From Pelargonium nanum (taxonomy: Eukaryota > Streptophyta > Magnoliopsida > Geraniales > Geraniaceae): a DNA stretch of 64,000 nucleotides. Each line of letters opens with the position of its first letter. Positions within the stretch are counted from its first letter, which is position 1. The notes under the pieces were generated by a model. It made no database searches. It saw nothing but the letters and a program-made list of their open reading frames with translations, and was not told where the DNA came from. This document shows positions 39,361 to 52,040 of the stretch, one piece after another. Made by a program: the position numbers and the translations under genes. The stretch covers positions 18,273 to 82,272 of the forward strand of contig JAYMTF010000010.1 of assembly GCA_036897485.1 (NCBI GenBank). Reading direction: 5' to 3'.

Positions 39361-39433
39361 ATTTGGTAGGTAGTTTAGAGTGTACATTACTTCTTCGAGG
39401 TAGTGCACGCAGGTTCAAATCCAATAGTAGATA
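39361..39433 (+). pseudogene. trnM(CAU)-like relic, 3' end preserved
   Basis: The last 22 bases (39,412-39,433), from GGTTCAAATC to AATAGTAGATA, match the 3' end of plastid-type elongator trnM(CAU) as I remember it at all but one position. Upstream, TTTAGAGT recalls its D-arm, but the anticodon arm with CAU is not there. It appears to be the surviving tail of a plastid-derived trnM. Confidence 0.45.
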
Positions 39434-40151
39434 GACTGCCTTGGGGTTTTTCAGTATGAGCTTGGAAATAAGATATGACAAACTGCACGCAATTCTTGAA
39501 GAGCACACCTAACCTAATACTTAACTTGATCAAGAAAATCTCGAAGTTAAGACCTAAGTTGATACCTTTTACAAGTCGAAAAGGGTGGGATTTCTTACCT
39601 TATAAGTACTGTATCGGATAGGTCAAATGAAACCTACTAAACAAAAAGCTCCAAGTGCCAATTAAATTAGATAGAAAAAAGTTACTTTAATAACTACCTC
39701 TCAGGGCTCTAACTTTATGTATACCCTTTCCTAAGAATTTTTTATACTCTCACCACTTAAATATAAAAGCTATCCTATATAGATATGATGAGAAAAATGA
39801 ATCTACTCTATACTACTAAGGAACAAAGTGTGAGCTATGTTTATTGTATTTTATCTAGTTTGGTTTGTAGCTACCTATGCTTGTTTAAAAGAGTGTCTTT
39901 ATAATACGCTAGACCCTTTTTTTAACTAAAAGGATCCGTAGACGAAAAAAGAGAAGAGCCTTTAGTATATATTCTGCACTAAAACTTATAATACATATTT
40001 GGGGACAAAAAACCTATCAATGTTCACAATCCGTTTTACCTATAGAGGTGAGCTTCGATACCTAGTAAATCCTGCTTATTCCACGTTCTAACAGGAATGT
40101 TCTAGAGTCTTAATTTGGGAAGAGTTGCTAACTCATTTGCTGGTATTTCTA
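39434..40151. other. Spacer without recognisable genes
   Basis: AT-rich DNA up to about 40,080, after which composition becomes more balanced as the cob shard is approached. No frame is recognised. Confidence 0.45.
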
Positions 40152-40152
40152 C

Positions 40153-40200
40153 CGCTACATGCACGCGAATGGAGCCAGCATGTTTTTCATCGTAGTCTAT
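40153..40200 (+). pseudogene. cob: cob (cytochrome b) gene shard
   Basis: One frame reads RYMHANGASMFFIVVY, a highly conserved cytochrome b segment that includes the heme-ligand histidine region. The match stops sharply on both sides. Upstream the residues WYFY do not fit the usual GGWLL and the frame is closed by TAA at 40,129. Downstream VILAMHG replaces the expected LHIFRG and the frame closes at 40,320. Codon choices differ from typical plant cob at many silent sites. It cannot encode a working protein and is best seen as a captured 48-base fragment. No other cob sequence was recognised in the window. Confidence 0.6.
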
Positions 40201-40440
40201 GTCATCTTAGCTATGCATGGGACGAAGGCTAACAGTACTTCTATTGATCCGTGGTATATTTTTTGTGAGAGTCGTTGCTCACGGATGCCATGTGTCATTA
40301 GCGAAGGAAAGAGCCTATAAATTGATAGTGGAAGCAGATTTCCCTTTATACAGTTCTGTGAAACAAAGGGTCCCATTTTTGCTTTGACTCTATGTTCGAA
40401 AGCCTGTTCAGTATCTTGATTCGCGGATACATATTTGCCT
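40201..40440. other. Balanced spacer beside the cob shard
   Basis: Composition is more balanced than in the surrounding spacer. A 56-codon plus-strand frame runs from ATG at 40,217 in a different frame from the cob shard and has no recognisable product. The block could be a mosaic of captured gene pieces. Apart from cob I could not identify a source. Confidence 0.3.
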
Positions 40441-43400
40441 TTTTACCCCTAAAAAAAGCTCCAAGAACCTTGCAATTTTAGGCGTTTCTCCGCCTTTAAA
40501 GTCCCGTTTATGTTACTTGTTCTCAACTATTTTATTCATTCGGGCTTTTGGATTCCTTAACAAAGGCAAGCTTTTTACTTTGTCTAAACTAGTATTACTA
40601 TATGATTTATGATTTGAATGATCAATATCTTTTAAATATAGACCCCTATTTTATTTGGAATAAATATTCTATGTTAACTTTGTAACTGGATACTAGGAAC
40701 ATTTTGCAAACTCATTTATAACTAGGCGCGGAAAATATAACCCAAAAGGGGCACGTACGCTATAATATAAGCTTACTTATAACTAAAATATTAACTCATT
40801 CATTGTAATATTATAGGAAATTTATTTCTTTTAAAGTCTTTTCATAGTAGTATTTTATTGCGAGCTTGTTCGAAAAAGGAGTTATAAAGATTCCTGCCAG
40901 AAACATAAAGGAAAGGCTCTAAATAAAGTTTGCTAAGCAAAAGTCCTTTATTTCGTAATGTAACTATCCCCCTATGTATTAAAGGGTTCTCTATTGTTTA
41001 GGAATTAAGTAAGAAAAAAAAGTTACTAAGTGTAGTTTCCATCGGCTATCAAGCTAGGCTAAAAATTTAAGGTAACTGACAGTACCTTCCCTAAATTACA
41101 GAAATTGTGTTGCCCCAATAAACTGTACCCTTATACCCTATAAAGAGGCTAGAGAACACTTTAAATAAGGAAATAAAATTTCTTGCTCTATTTGTATCAA
41201 AATACCTACAATACCGCATACTCCTAAAGAGGTATAACCTGAAAATCTAGAAGGGGTCGACTCTTACATATCTACGAAAACGTTACAAAAAGTTTCTTAT
41301 ATCAGAGTAATATGCCTATATTAAAACCCTTTTTATAATACTCTTATTAGAGCTCCATGAAAAGCTTATCAAGTAAACTCCTGATATTCACTTAGTTTAC
41401 AACTACTCTTAATTTTTACTATAGTATAGAACTTGGTACACTCAAAAAAATAGGATACAAAGCTCGTAAGGCCTTTACGTGGGTTCGAATGGAGTTCATA
41501 ATTTTTTTATATATTCAAAACAAGATTAGAACACTTGAGTAAAGAAGGATAATCTAAATTTTAAGTTAGGAAAAGCTTTTATATTTTATACGAATTTAAA
41601 CCTATTAAAAGTACCCTATAAGAATTACAGCTTTAGCCGTTACTCTTACAAAACCATTTTATAACTAAGTAAGCTAATCCTTGAAAAAGCGCTTTCATGT
41701 GATCAACTTAAGATCTAAGGCCCGCGCGATTTATTTATTTAGTAAATTTCGTTGTAGTTTTATATATATTCTTTTTTATACTTACTGTGCTTAACGCATT
41801 TCTAGTTCCCCAATTAATCTTATTCTTAATTAAACTTCTTTAAAGGGTTCTCCCAGATATAGGGAGTGTTTATACTCGTGCAAAAACCCCGGGGCATTGC
41901 TAAATCTAGGCTGAGAGGTAATTCTCAATAAGGCCCCCTTAACGGAAAACCTTTTTTGTCAATTAATATATTAAGGGGTACTAAACTATTTTTAATAGGA
42001 GCTTCCCGTGGTATTTTCAAGAAAAGCGACTTATTTTAAGGGGTTGCTACTAATACCCCTAAGTTTTTCTACAAGCAAAGTCTTTAATTTATTCTATTAA
42101 GTTTTCCCAAGAAGCTTGATAAGTAGGAGAGCTCTTTCACTTCATCGAGTATAGGGAGCACCTAATTAGAATGCAAAATAGACTCTTATTCCTAGAGTGA
42201 CTCGGTTTGAACCGCGTATCCGCCTTTTATTAATTTCCTTGTTATAACCCGTGAATGAGTACTCTTTTTAGCGGGACATAAGTATTAAGGGTATAATTCC
42301 TTCGTGTTGTAACTTATCATTTACTAAGTTATTATGGACTTCTACTTAAGCCGACTCTTTATTAGTTAGGGTTACCTTACTCCAAATCTCGTGTTACAAC
42401 AATCACAAACCTTAGGCCCTTTATCCCAATTCAATATAATAGAGTGGGCGTCCCCCCCTTCTACATTGATTTTTTAGTGTCTTGTGATAGGTAAAATGGG
42501 TCATAACTTCTTGCTTTTGGTCAAGCACAACATGATCCGGTTAAAAACCGTAGTGAGGAGTCTCTCTTATATAAGAGTAAAAAAAATAATTAGATCAAAA
42601 GGGAGTCTCACTTTAAAAGTCCCAAAAGTTAAAATACATTCTTAGGAGTCCTGTCTAACCAACCCTTGACTCTCAATTGAGTAAGGAAGTTTTGGTACTT
42701 TTCGAACAACAATTCATTAATAATAGATAGTTGGATTGTCCTTTTTTAGAGGCTCCTAGAAACCGAGAACTTGTAAGTAGCTTAGAGCTTTAGTAATAGT
42801 TAGATCGAACTTTCTTTAGGCTTATGACCGCAGGTTCAAGTCGTATTATCCTTATATACACAGCCAAGATCTCAGTTTTCTTGTTTCTGGATTCAAATAA
42901 GCCTTTAATTTCATTTACAAAAGGAGCTTTTCCGGGTTCATGGATATCCGTAACAATACCTCAAAAAAGCAATTCTTGTCCTTTGCCGGGCTGTGCTATA
43001 TTCATTCAAAATTTATATTGTTAAAATTAGAATTAGAAATATGAAATAAGTAACTTTGTCTAAAGTGAAAGGTTTTTTTCTACTTAGGTAGAAATCCATC
43101 TAGAAGCCCATAAGGAAAATATAAAAGCGTAACATTACAAGGCAAATTTAAATACAGCAGAGCAACGTGCCTCAAAAGTCTCCATACGTTCTCGAAGAAA
43201 AAGGGGCTTTCCGTAAGATTCAACTTTATATCTTTAGTTCCAAAAATGTAATTCTCTTTAGCTAGTTATCGTAATAGAAATCTTATATGTTATGTATTAC
43301 GGGTGCGCTAAAAAAAAGGCATATCCGTTGTGAACAAGACCTTACCCCCATAAATTTAGAGTATACTGAGGTCAGGATTTTAAGGTAAATTAGGAAGTAT

Positions 43401-44191
43401 AACAGAATATCATCTGTGAACCAAAGAGGAGCTGTACTGTAAACAACGAAGTTTGATTCGACCAAATTAATTTGTAATAAACATGGAGACAAAGTCTGAG
43501 TCCAGCTATTTCATATGAGAGCCTTTCCTACCCCGTATACCTGTTATTTATTGTGTCTATTTCGAGCTTTCATAAAAGAAGGTGTAGCTCCCTCAAGCAC
43601 ATGTTCCCAGTAATAAAAGCAGAGGTTTTAATACTTTCGCAGAAAATCTAATCCTCAGTCAAGTAACTACTCAAGTTCAGTCAGGCGCATAGATTAAGTA
43701 GTAAAGGGATTTTCCCTTGTATAGAGAATATAGGAAATTTCAATGATAGGTAAGGGTAGTGAAGAGGCTTTTCTAGTAACAGTTCTTTTTAACTAAGCCC
43801 TTATATAGTGTAACCATTTCCTTAATAAAATAAAGAAATAGAAAAAAGAGTATACACTCAAGTAATAATAGACCCTACGAACCCCTGTCATAAATAAAAG
43901 GAGATGCTAAAGCCCATTTGCAAGTAGCCGTCATACACAGAAAGTATAAAAATTAAGAGCTTGCTAAACGAGTTTACTTTATCTATTGCTTATTTTTTAA
44001 GTTATTTTTAATTTCTAACCTAACTAGGGTATACTATATAATTCTCTTCTCCTTTTTCTTAAACAAAGGGGTTTACTTAAAATATATAGCATAACTTTTT
44101 TTAACCAAAAATTTTCCTAAGTTACAAGAGTGCTTAGTCGTATTTTTTAGATATTAAGATTAAGATTACAATTAGAATTTTATTTTTAAGG

Positions 44192-44211
44192 TTATTGCGT
44201 ACAAGCAATAA
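44192..44211. repeat. Short hairpin
   Basis: Perfect 7-bp arms TTATTGC and GCAATAA flank a 6-base loop. No adjoining gene suggests a terminator role. Confidence 0.5.
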
Positions 44212-45066
44212 GACACTCTTGTGCTGTGAAACTTCTTAAATTATAGGGGGGTTGCCCACAAAAAAAAGGATAAAATAGAGTATCTAATAATATTAGGATA
44301 AAAACTCTTTAAGAGGACAGCTTATATGTTATCAAGTGTGGAAGAATACTTTGCTTTGGATCCTGCACCAGACGAATACCTCTTTAGAGAAAACAAGAAA
44401 TACATTTGGCTTGCTTTTTTGTTTTGACATTTCTAGGAGTATAGACATATTCTGTGTTGTTAACCTATTACTATGTCTATTTTTTAAACAGGGATCCTTG
44501 TGATTACAAATTGTGATCTGATTATGTCTAGTTCCTGTCTTTCTTTTATATATGAGAGAAGAGCTAAGTAAATAGCTACTTAGAAAATATTGTATCCGCG
44601 TTTCCCAGAACGATAAAGGAGTGTTCCCTAATATCGGATTAAAGAAAGGAAAATTCCAAGTACAAGTAGTAATTAGGGCATTTTAAATAGTTTATGGTTA
44701 TGAGGCTTTGGGGATTTTAATATATAAAAGCCAAGGTTTCTTAGTTTTTTGTGTACTTAGTTTAGTAAATTCTAAATTAGCTAAAGTTTGCAATCTGTAG
44801 TCGCCTATATTGAGTAACATTTTTAGTTGAGTGTGGGATCTATTAATATTAGTTTTTTTATGTGCGTTCCAAAAGGAAATAGTAAATATATAAGATTCTT
44901 TGTACTATATTATAAAGTAGATATATTCCTTTTATAGGTTTTGAATTGAAGTAAGCTACACAAAGCAATATAAAGGGTTCTCGAGTATAGGAATGCTTAT
45001 GTCTAGGGCTGTAAGATTTATAAATAAGGACCGTAAAAACAAGTTAAAAAGCATCTGTCTTAGATA

Positions 45067-45084
45067 ACCCAGTTAGAGCTGGGT
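45067..45084. repeat. Short GC-rich hairpin
   Basis: Perfect 6-bp arms ACCCAG and CTGGGT flank the loop TTAGAG. It is isolated in AT-rich spacer with no neighbouring gene. Confidence 0.5.
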
Positions 45085-48000
45085 GTTGAAGATAATAAAT
45101 AGGTACGGATACTGCCTAATGTCAAACTACCTGCTTTTTCATCCTGTTAAGTAGTATTATGAGTTAATATTCGAAAATCATTAGAGCTTAAAATCGGACA
45201 CAAAAAGGAATTTTAATTGTATTTAAACTAAAAATGAATAATCTATAAACAAAAGTTACACAAGTAGTAGGATCAAAAGAGCCTTTTTTATTTATATTGC
45301 TTTGTATAGATCTGAACACAGAAGACTCCTTTAACAACTCTTTTATTCTTATAGTAGAGATAAACTAAGGTTCATGAAAATACATGGCCGGATAATATTC
45401 TGTACTGGACTTATTATAACAAAAAATATGAAAATTTAATAGAATACTGAAAGGAAAGCATTGAACGCCCTTACAAAAAAAGCAAGGACTACGTTAGTGC
45501 AAGGAATCAGAACTCTTTCTATAACTATAATGAAAGAGGCTCCTCTTAGATATAAGCGTAATAGGTACACTTCTCTTTTTATATTTTTTGTAGTACGTAC
45601 GCACTTTTTTATAACAACTAAAAATAAGGGCGATCATTCTAGCTAGAAAAACTTGGGATAAAAATAACGGATCACTTTGTGTAAATGTTTAATAATAAAA
45701 ATAGAGCTCTTTACTACCCAGCTATAAAGTCTCTTGTTTAGTGTTTATACTCTATTCCTTTCTTTACTTAAAAGTAAGTTCGGTCAATTTTCAGTTTTAG
45801 ATGTTCACAATAATTAGAGGTAGCTTAAAAAACCGCGACCTTTCTCAAAGGAACACAACTAAGTATGTACTGCATAATTTAGAATTTAGAATACGGGATC
45901 TTACTTACTTTTCAAATACTCTGAACCTATGAATTAAGTAACAATTAATTAGCTTGTCTATTAACAGGCTGCAACAATTAAGAAAAAAGATACTATCTAT
46001 TTTAAAATATAGGTATCCGTCCCCTGTAATATAAAATTCGAATACCCGAAAAAGAAGAAGAACAAGGGTCATCGTTGTAGGAAAGAAAATAAGTAGTTAA
46101 GATATTACTTTGGTAAACCCCGTTTTATTTGTTCCATATTAGGGTTCAAATTAATTGAAAAGGGTTTTCATTATCCCGAAAGTAAGAGGGTAAAAAGCGC
46201 GCTTACTCTAGGAAAAATTCTATTATTAGTATCTAACTAAGCTAGTCTTAGTCCTAATAATACTGAAGAATTGTCAGGATTTTATAGACTTGGTAGGATC
46301 TTTTTTCTTCAAAATATAGTGTGCGTTTGTAGCCAAAGAAAAAGCTCTCAATCGAAACTCTAAATCTGCAGAGCAAAATAGTTACATATTATAGGAGTCT
46401 TAAAAATAAAGCATAACTCTTTTTTGTGTGGGTTCCGTGCTACATTAGCAAAGGTCTTTTTCTGTAGCATCTCAAGATTTTTTCAAGGAGAAATTAACTA
46501 TTATAATGTAGAGGAGACCCTAGGAAAGTGAGTTCCTAGCTAAGATATTATATAACTGGGGTCCTTCTCAGTCAAAAACTACTTGAAGAGAAGATTGGAC
46601 AAAAGGAGGAGTTTTACTTCCAGAGAGACGCTAAGAATAGAGCCCTGATTCTGTACTCTTTTTTAAAAGTCACGGCTTATTAGCTCAAGGATTGAAGAAA
46701 ATAGAGTTCTACATTATAGTAAGCTTTAAAATTATAATTTCGGTTGTGAAAGAGTTAAGGAAAACCCTAGTGTAAGATAATTCCCGCAGTTAGAGTTAGA
46801 ACCCGGCGTCTATTTATATTTAAAACGAAATTTAGAGATTCCCTAATTAAAGTTGTTTTCTTTATCGAGTTATATAAATAATTATTATACTCAAATTAAG
46901 AGCTTTTACCTAGTCTTTTTGTAAACGATTTAGATCTTTTCCTTTTCAGGCTTATAAAGGGTTTTGCATTTTAGTCTTAGCTTGGGAATTGGGATTATAG
47001 ATTACAATCATATCATAACTTTAAGACTTTTCAAAAAAGGAGTCTTACAAATAATATATTCCTTTAAGATGTATTTCCTCTTGTTTTTATTAGTAAAACC
47101 AAAGAGGATACGGCAATTTAGCTTTCGCGAATCGAGGACCTTTATAATAAACTAGGGTCTCAGTAAAAGTAAATTTGTAAAAATAAAGGCATTTTTACAT
47201 TATTGCGAAAGTTGTTGACATTAAAGATTATAACTATGAACCTATTAAGAACTTCTATAGAATAAAAGGTACTGCCTTCTATCTCTTGTTGAGCAGAACA
47301 AAAAGGAATAAGATATTATATACACGTATACACCCACGCAAAGAACTAGAAAAGCATTATTTACAAGCTCATAAACCGAGAAGTACTCCTCCCGAGTAAA
47401 TCCTACTTCCTGACTTGATAAGGGGAGTGCTTGAAAACAAAAGGATAACTTTGGAATTTTTTTAAACTTAAAATCAAAAACTATGGCTTAGATACGCTTC
47501 CTTAAATCTTAATTCCCATGATTGACCGAGGAAGTAACTCCTGCAATTGCTATCTTTAAAACTTCTGAAAAGGATAATAACAAATTACCACAATGCGATC
47601 GAAACCTCAACACTTGGAACCCCCAACTCGTAAATCCCAAAACTATCAAATATTTATAATTTCCGCAGATACAAAACTCGTTTAAAGATTGCAACTACTT
47701 CGATCGAGAAATACAAACATTCTTAGGAATTTCTAGTGTTGCTTGTAGTTTACTTCTTAAAAATTTATCTTCATAAAAGTTATGCTCGTTTATATAGTAT
47801 AGGAAGACTAATAAACCCTTATTAAGAAGATAGTTTCAATAAAGAATACTCTGTCTTAATCTTGCTTATGGACTTCAACATTTTTTATGCTTCAAACTGT
47901 ATTTCCTAAAGCACTAACTAAAATATCCGATAATTTTTCTTACAGTTATAAAGCAAATATTTATATAGTTTTTACCTTACTTCTTGGAAGAATCCTTATA

Positions 48001-49639
48001 ATTTATAAACGAGGTACTTGTTTCAAATTGTTAAATCCTAGAGAAAATCCAAGCATTTCTGTTAGGATATAGAGCATGCTTTTCTTCCTAAAAAAAGAAA
48101 GACTGGAGAATTACTATGAATTTCTGGTTAAAAAGAGCTTATTAGTTAGGAATTGCTCCTTTTAAAACCCATTTACCCAAGATACCTATAAAAGACCCTT
48201 AGTAATGTGTTTCTATACTTCGTTTTTTTCCAAGAGGAGCTCTCTAGTATAGTCTTAAGGAATCCCTTATTCTTAGTTTAAAATATCTAGACTTCTCAAA
48301 CAAACTTAGTTGAGTATGCTTATCCCTTAAATAAATATCCGTGCTATCCGTGTGCTGTTAGACTTGATTAAGGGCTGAATATAGATCAAGAAAATTGGAT
48401 AAATACCAAGGAGGAAACCTAATCAAATAACCTCAAGATTAAAGTTGCGTGTTGGGGTTAGAGATTCCGAGGAATTTTAGCAGGGACTCTTTCAAACAAA
48501 AGTAGACGGGGCAGTCGGGGGTATAAATTTTCATTATATATACTTTGTAATCCTGCGTGATGTTAGAGTACTCACTATATAAGACAAGGTATTAGTCTTC
48601 AAAGAATTCCCGAGTTTTTTAATCCAGTATTTTAAGAGTTCCAGGAAACCTGGGATAAATCTAGGGAAGTTTTTCGTTGCATTTTTTTTGAATAGTTTTC
48701 ACCGCTTATCCTAGTTCAAGAGGTTTGAAATAGGGGTATTCGTCCTTTCAGGTATTTGCCAATCTATAAAGGATTTACTTTTATGGGTCCTTAAATCCCA
48801 GATTACTTTTTTCAATCTAAGTATATACATCTACTAAAGCATCAAAATAACTTACCTTGTACAACTAAGCCCACCCGAGCATTCTCTGGATAAGCGTATG
48901 CACCCCACTGTACATAATATCCAATCGAGACATTAATACAAGACCAAATCTTTCCTTAGATTAAAAACAAAAGAAAACGACTAAAAGGGAGACCCTATGG
49001 ACCTAGTATCAAAGACATTTAAAAGATATAGCTCTGGTTTGTATAAAAAAGTTCACAAATGAAGTCAAAACCTCGGTTTTGTTATAAGGTTTAACCTCTA
49101 GTATATATTTACTGAAAACAAAGAAGTGTAAAGAGTTTTCTTAAAAAGGTACCTAAGTAAAAACTCAAAGAAGAATAGGGTTAGGCTCTAATTTTACAGG
49201 TACTATAAATAATTAGTTCTGTACAAAAAGTTTATACTTGTTCATTTGCCAAAGCTTGTATTATTTTTTACTCATCGATTGACTAAAATCTCCAATTGTT
49301 TCTTAACCGAAGGCGGATACCTAAGCATTTGCCTTTGAATTTGTGAGGACTAAATTCATCTGGACCCTGCTTTTTTGACTTATTGTATGCATATTTATTT
49401 GGAAAAGTAATATAACCCTAAGTAATTCCTTATAAAATGAAACGAAATTGCTTCCTAATTTTTTAGCGAAAATTTTTATGGTTTTCCCTTTTCTTCTTAT
49501 CCGGAGATTGTTTGCATCCCATTCTTTTTAGTTTTCTCAGGCTAGTTATAAATACAAAATGCAGTTAATCCCACTAAAAAACCTTTTCCAAATCCACTTT
49601 AATTAAATTGAAAACAGTTTATATAATACTGGATAATTC

Positions 49640-50721
49640 TTTTCAAAAGAAAGCTCCCTATATTTATTCATGCTTTAATATTACATGACACTTTGACTTC
49701 ATCCTGCCTTAGTCCTTAGTACCCTTTATCCCTACTTCTAGACCTGGAGCTAAGGGCGTAAGAGTTATTATAAACTGAATTGTTCTTGGGACTTATTACA
49801 CTTACACCTTCTCAGTAAAGACTTCCAATAAAAGATAGCTATTATTAGGAAACTTTAGAACTTTAATTCCCAAATTCTCAATCTTGAATCTAACTTGAAT
49901 CTAAGAAGTCAATTACTTTCATTCCTAACTACAAAAATTCAAACTTTCAGGAAATAGAAGTCCATAATTTACACCTCACTAAAGACAAAGAACAAGAGAG
50001 CTACAGATCGGAGATAGTATGCCTTTGACTCCTTATACCTTAAAAGAGTTATGCTTAAAATGGGCATTGAAGAAGCTCTGAGATACAAACCATTAAGAGG
50101 TTCTCAAGCTTTCCTTTTAGGCAAGAATTTCGTATAGGTGAGGCCTTACAAACTAATACTTACCTTGGATCTGAACAAAGAGAAGAAGGCAAGCTTTAGA
50201 TTGAAGGTTTATAAGAGGAATGGAAGAGGCAAGTTTATCTTGTCCGAACAGAGTGAGGAGGAGTGGCTTGTCTTGTTCTATGGCTTTAACCCTCAAAGTT
50301 GAGCACCCAGACTGATTAATAGGACAGCTTTAGATGGATGGAAGTACAGATTGACTAAGTATTCTTACTCTTTCAGGGAATCCTAACTTTCTCAATTCCT
50401 AACTCAGGACCAAACCAAGCTAACGCTTCCCTATTTTACAAAAGCTTTATATAAAAAGGGCCTCATTCGATTTTTCAATTTGAGTGCGAGTACCTCCTTA
50501 TTCCCATTCCTTTGGCTTGTGAAAAATGCTACGAATAAACTAAAATATAGTAAAGACCTGTGATAAACCCCTCTCTTTTCTGTAATGATAAAAAAGCGCC
50601 AAAATTTCTAGTGGATAGGCAAGCTTAGCAATGCGTGACTAATCCACATGCCAGAGTTTTGTATTAAAAGACAAGCTATGTCAGAGCAAACCTTTATTAA
50701 TGTACAAAAAAGGATTAAAAG
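49640..50721. other. Balanced spacer island upstream of trnY copy 2
   Basis: This DNA is less AT-rich and has fewer GC-rich palindromes than the surrounding spacer. It contains a tandem 11-base repeat (CTTGAATCTAA, 49,883-49,904). Read in the frames I tried, it gives no recognised protein. Confidence 0.4.
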
Positions 50722-50803
50722 TGGGAGAGGCAGGACTCGAACCTACGTAGAAACCTTCAACAAATTTACAGTCTGTCGCTTTTGACCACTCAGCCACTCT
50801 CCC
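50722..50803 (-). tRNA. trnY: tRNA-Tyr(GUA), copy 2, intact
   Basis: This 82-base class II tRNA has acceptor GGGAGAG/CTCTCCC with discriminator A, D-arm GCTGAGTGGTCAAAAGC and anticodon stem ACAGA/TTTGT (one G-U pair) around CTGTAAA (GUA). It has a variable arm and a fully paired T-stem GTAGG/CCTGC with loop TTCGAGT. Unlike copy 1 it keeps G53-C61 and all T-stem pairs. It is separated from trnN by 48 bases, so both tRNAs can be processed normally. This is probably the working tyrosine tRNA gene. Confidence 0.95.
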
Positions 50804-50851
50804 ATAGTCAGATATAATCAAGCCCACTAAGTAAACCTTTCTTGTATGAAT
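50804..50851 (-). other. trnN-trnY spacer, retained in copy 2
   Basis: Forty-eight bases lie between the two tRNAs. At the trnN end the sequence is GGGGAG and at the trnY start it is GGGAG. Copy 1 lacks exactly this spacer plus one GGGAG, which points to a deletion between the two short repeats. Confidence 0.85.
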
Positions 50852-50923
50852 CTCCCCAAGTAGGATTTGAACCTACGACCGTTCGGTTAACAGCCGAATG
50901 CTCTACCACTGAGCTATTGAGGA
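50852..50923 (-). tRNA. trnN: tRNA-Asn(GUU), copy 2
   Basis: All 72 bases are identical to copy 1, including perfect anticodon and T stems. The flank beyond its 5' end is shared with copy 1 for about 15 to 20 bases (ATACGGGTAA, then AAGGACT, with one extra T here). The repeat therefore extends slightly beyond the gene. Asparagine decoding in mitochondria could be served by either copy, but only this one has a free 3' end next to trnY. Confidence 0.96.
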
Positions 50924-52040
50924 ATACGGGTAATAAGGACTCTATACTCTATCTAAACTCTGCTCGTTCTTTTAGGATATTTTAGAGAAGGTTAAGAGAT
51001 TAAGTCAACAAGAGAAGAAGTCGATAGAGAATGTGTACCTATAGGAAGTAGCTATAATAGTAGGAAGTAGCTATAATAGGAATAGTTATACGTTTTGATG
51101 GTAGGTAAAAAGCATGTTAACAAAGAGGGGGCAAGCTCTTTTTTGCTGGATTAATATCTTTATATTATATTTTGTCCTATTTTACAGGTCTAAAGTCCTT
51201 ATTCTCCATTCATTTAGAGAACATTTAAGGTTAAGAGGCTCTTAAAATTAATAAATTAAGGTAAGTCTTTTAGTTGAATAGAGTATCCGGCTAAGGTATA
51301 TTACTTATAAACCCCAACTCCTATTTTTGTAATTTCTTGATCAAATTAAATTCCGGTGAATTTTACTTAAGGATTTCTGAACGAAAAACCTTCTATTTAT
51401 ATAAAGTGGAAAACCAGAAGTATAAACACCGTAATATTAGAGATATTAATAACATTTTTATTAATATTTCTACTGGGATATTGAAACAAACGAGAAGTTT
51501 AAGGAATTTGCCTAGATTAAAGTTTCATAATAAAGGAGTCACTTGCACTCTGTAAAGACTGACAGTGGTTCAAATCAAGTAGGGATATTCTATAGCTATC
51601 TAGGTAACCCTTTCCATTAGGTATTCCTTGTTCATTAATCTGAATAAAAACGTTTGCTTAACGCAGTACCCCGGTATTTAAATTATTCGTAGATTGGGTA
51701 AAGCAAGTACGATTATATGGGACTTTTATCTCCTAGATAATAAATCAACAGAAGTATACTATAGAATTGAGTGGGCTTTATTAATACATAGAATTCTTTT
51801 TGTTATAAAGCTTTACCCCTCAGTTGTATATTTTATTCAGGTATCGCGAGTCCTTACAATTATCGTTATCCAAGTGACCTCTTTTATCTATTTCGTAGTA
51901 TAGGGGGAATTTTGTATAGTAAAAGCTGGGAGAGCAGGGAACACTCTAGTTTTAATCAAGCAAGAGAGACGAGGAAAAAAGAGGGTTTTTAACTTGAGTC
52001 TCAAAAGGATGATCTACCAGTAGAATGTTTTAATTTTATA
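50924..52040. other. AT-rich spacer without recognisable genes
   Basis: It contains the 19-base tandem repeat at 51,042 and a T-arm motif at 51,567-51,576 preceded by an anticodon-like CTCTGTAAAGA. Frames at 51,337-51,555 and 51,694-51,903 are short and unrecognised. Confidence 0.5.
51042..51079. repeat. 19-bp perfect tandem duplication
   Basis: The unit TAGGAAGTAGCTATAATAG occurs twice head to tail without a mismatch, followed by a partial third start. It looks recent because the copies are identical. Confidence 0.97.

Larger units (their letters stand above)
40441..49639. other. Long AT-rich spacer with tRNA-like scraps and hairpins
   Basis: No protein or RNA gene recognised. T-arm motifs occur at 42,204-42,213 (minus, with an upstream AAGGCGGATACG that recalls trnA) and at 42,833-42,842 (plus). 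Hairpins lie at 44,192-44,211 and 45,067-45,084. Open frames such as 42,824-43,024 and 47,509-47,694 are short and unrecognised. Confidence 0.5.

Noticed and set aside
48885-48965. Coding-looking minus-strand stretch
   Set aside because: It reads for about 22 residues without matching any mitochondrial protein I know, and a stop closes it in the alternatives.
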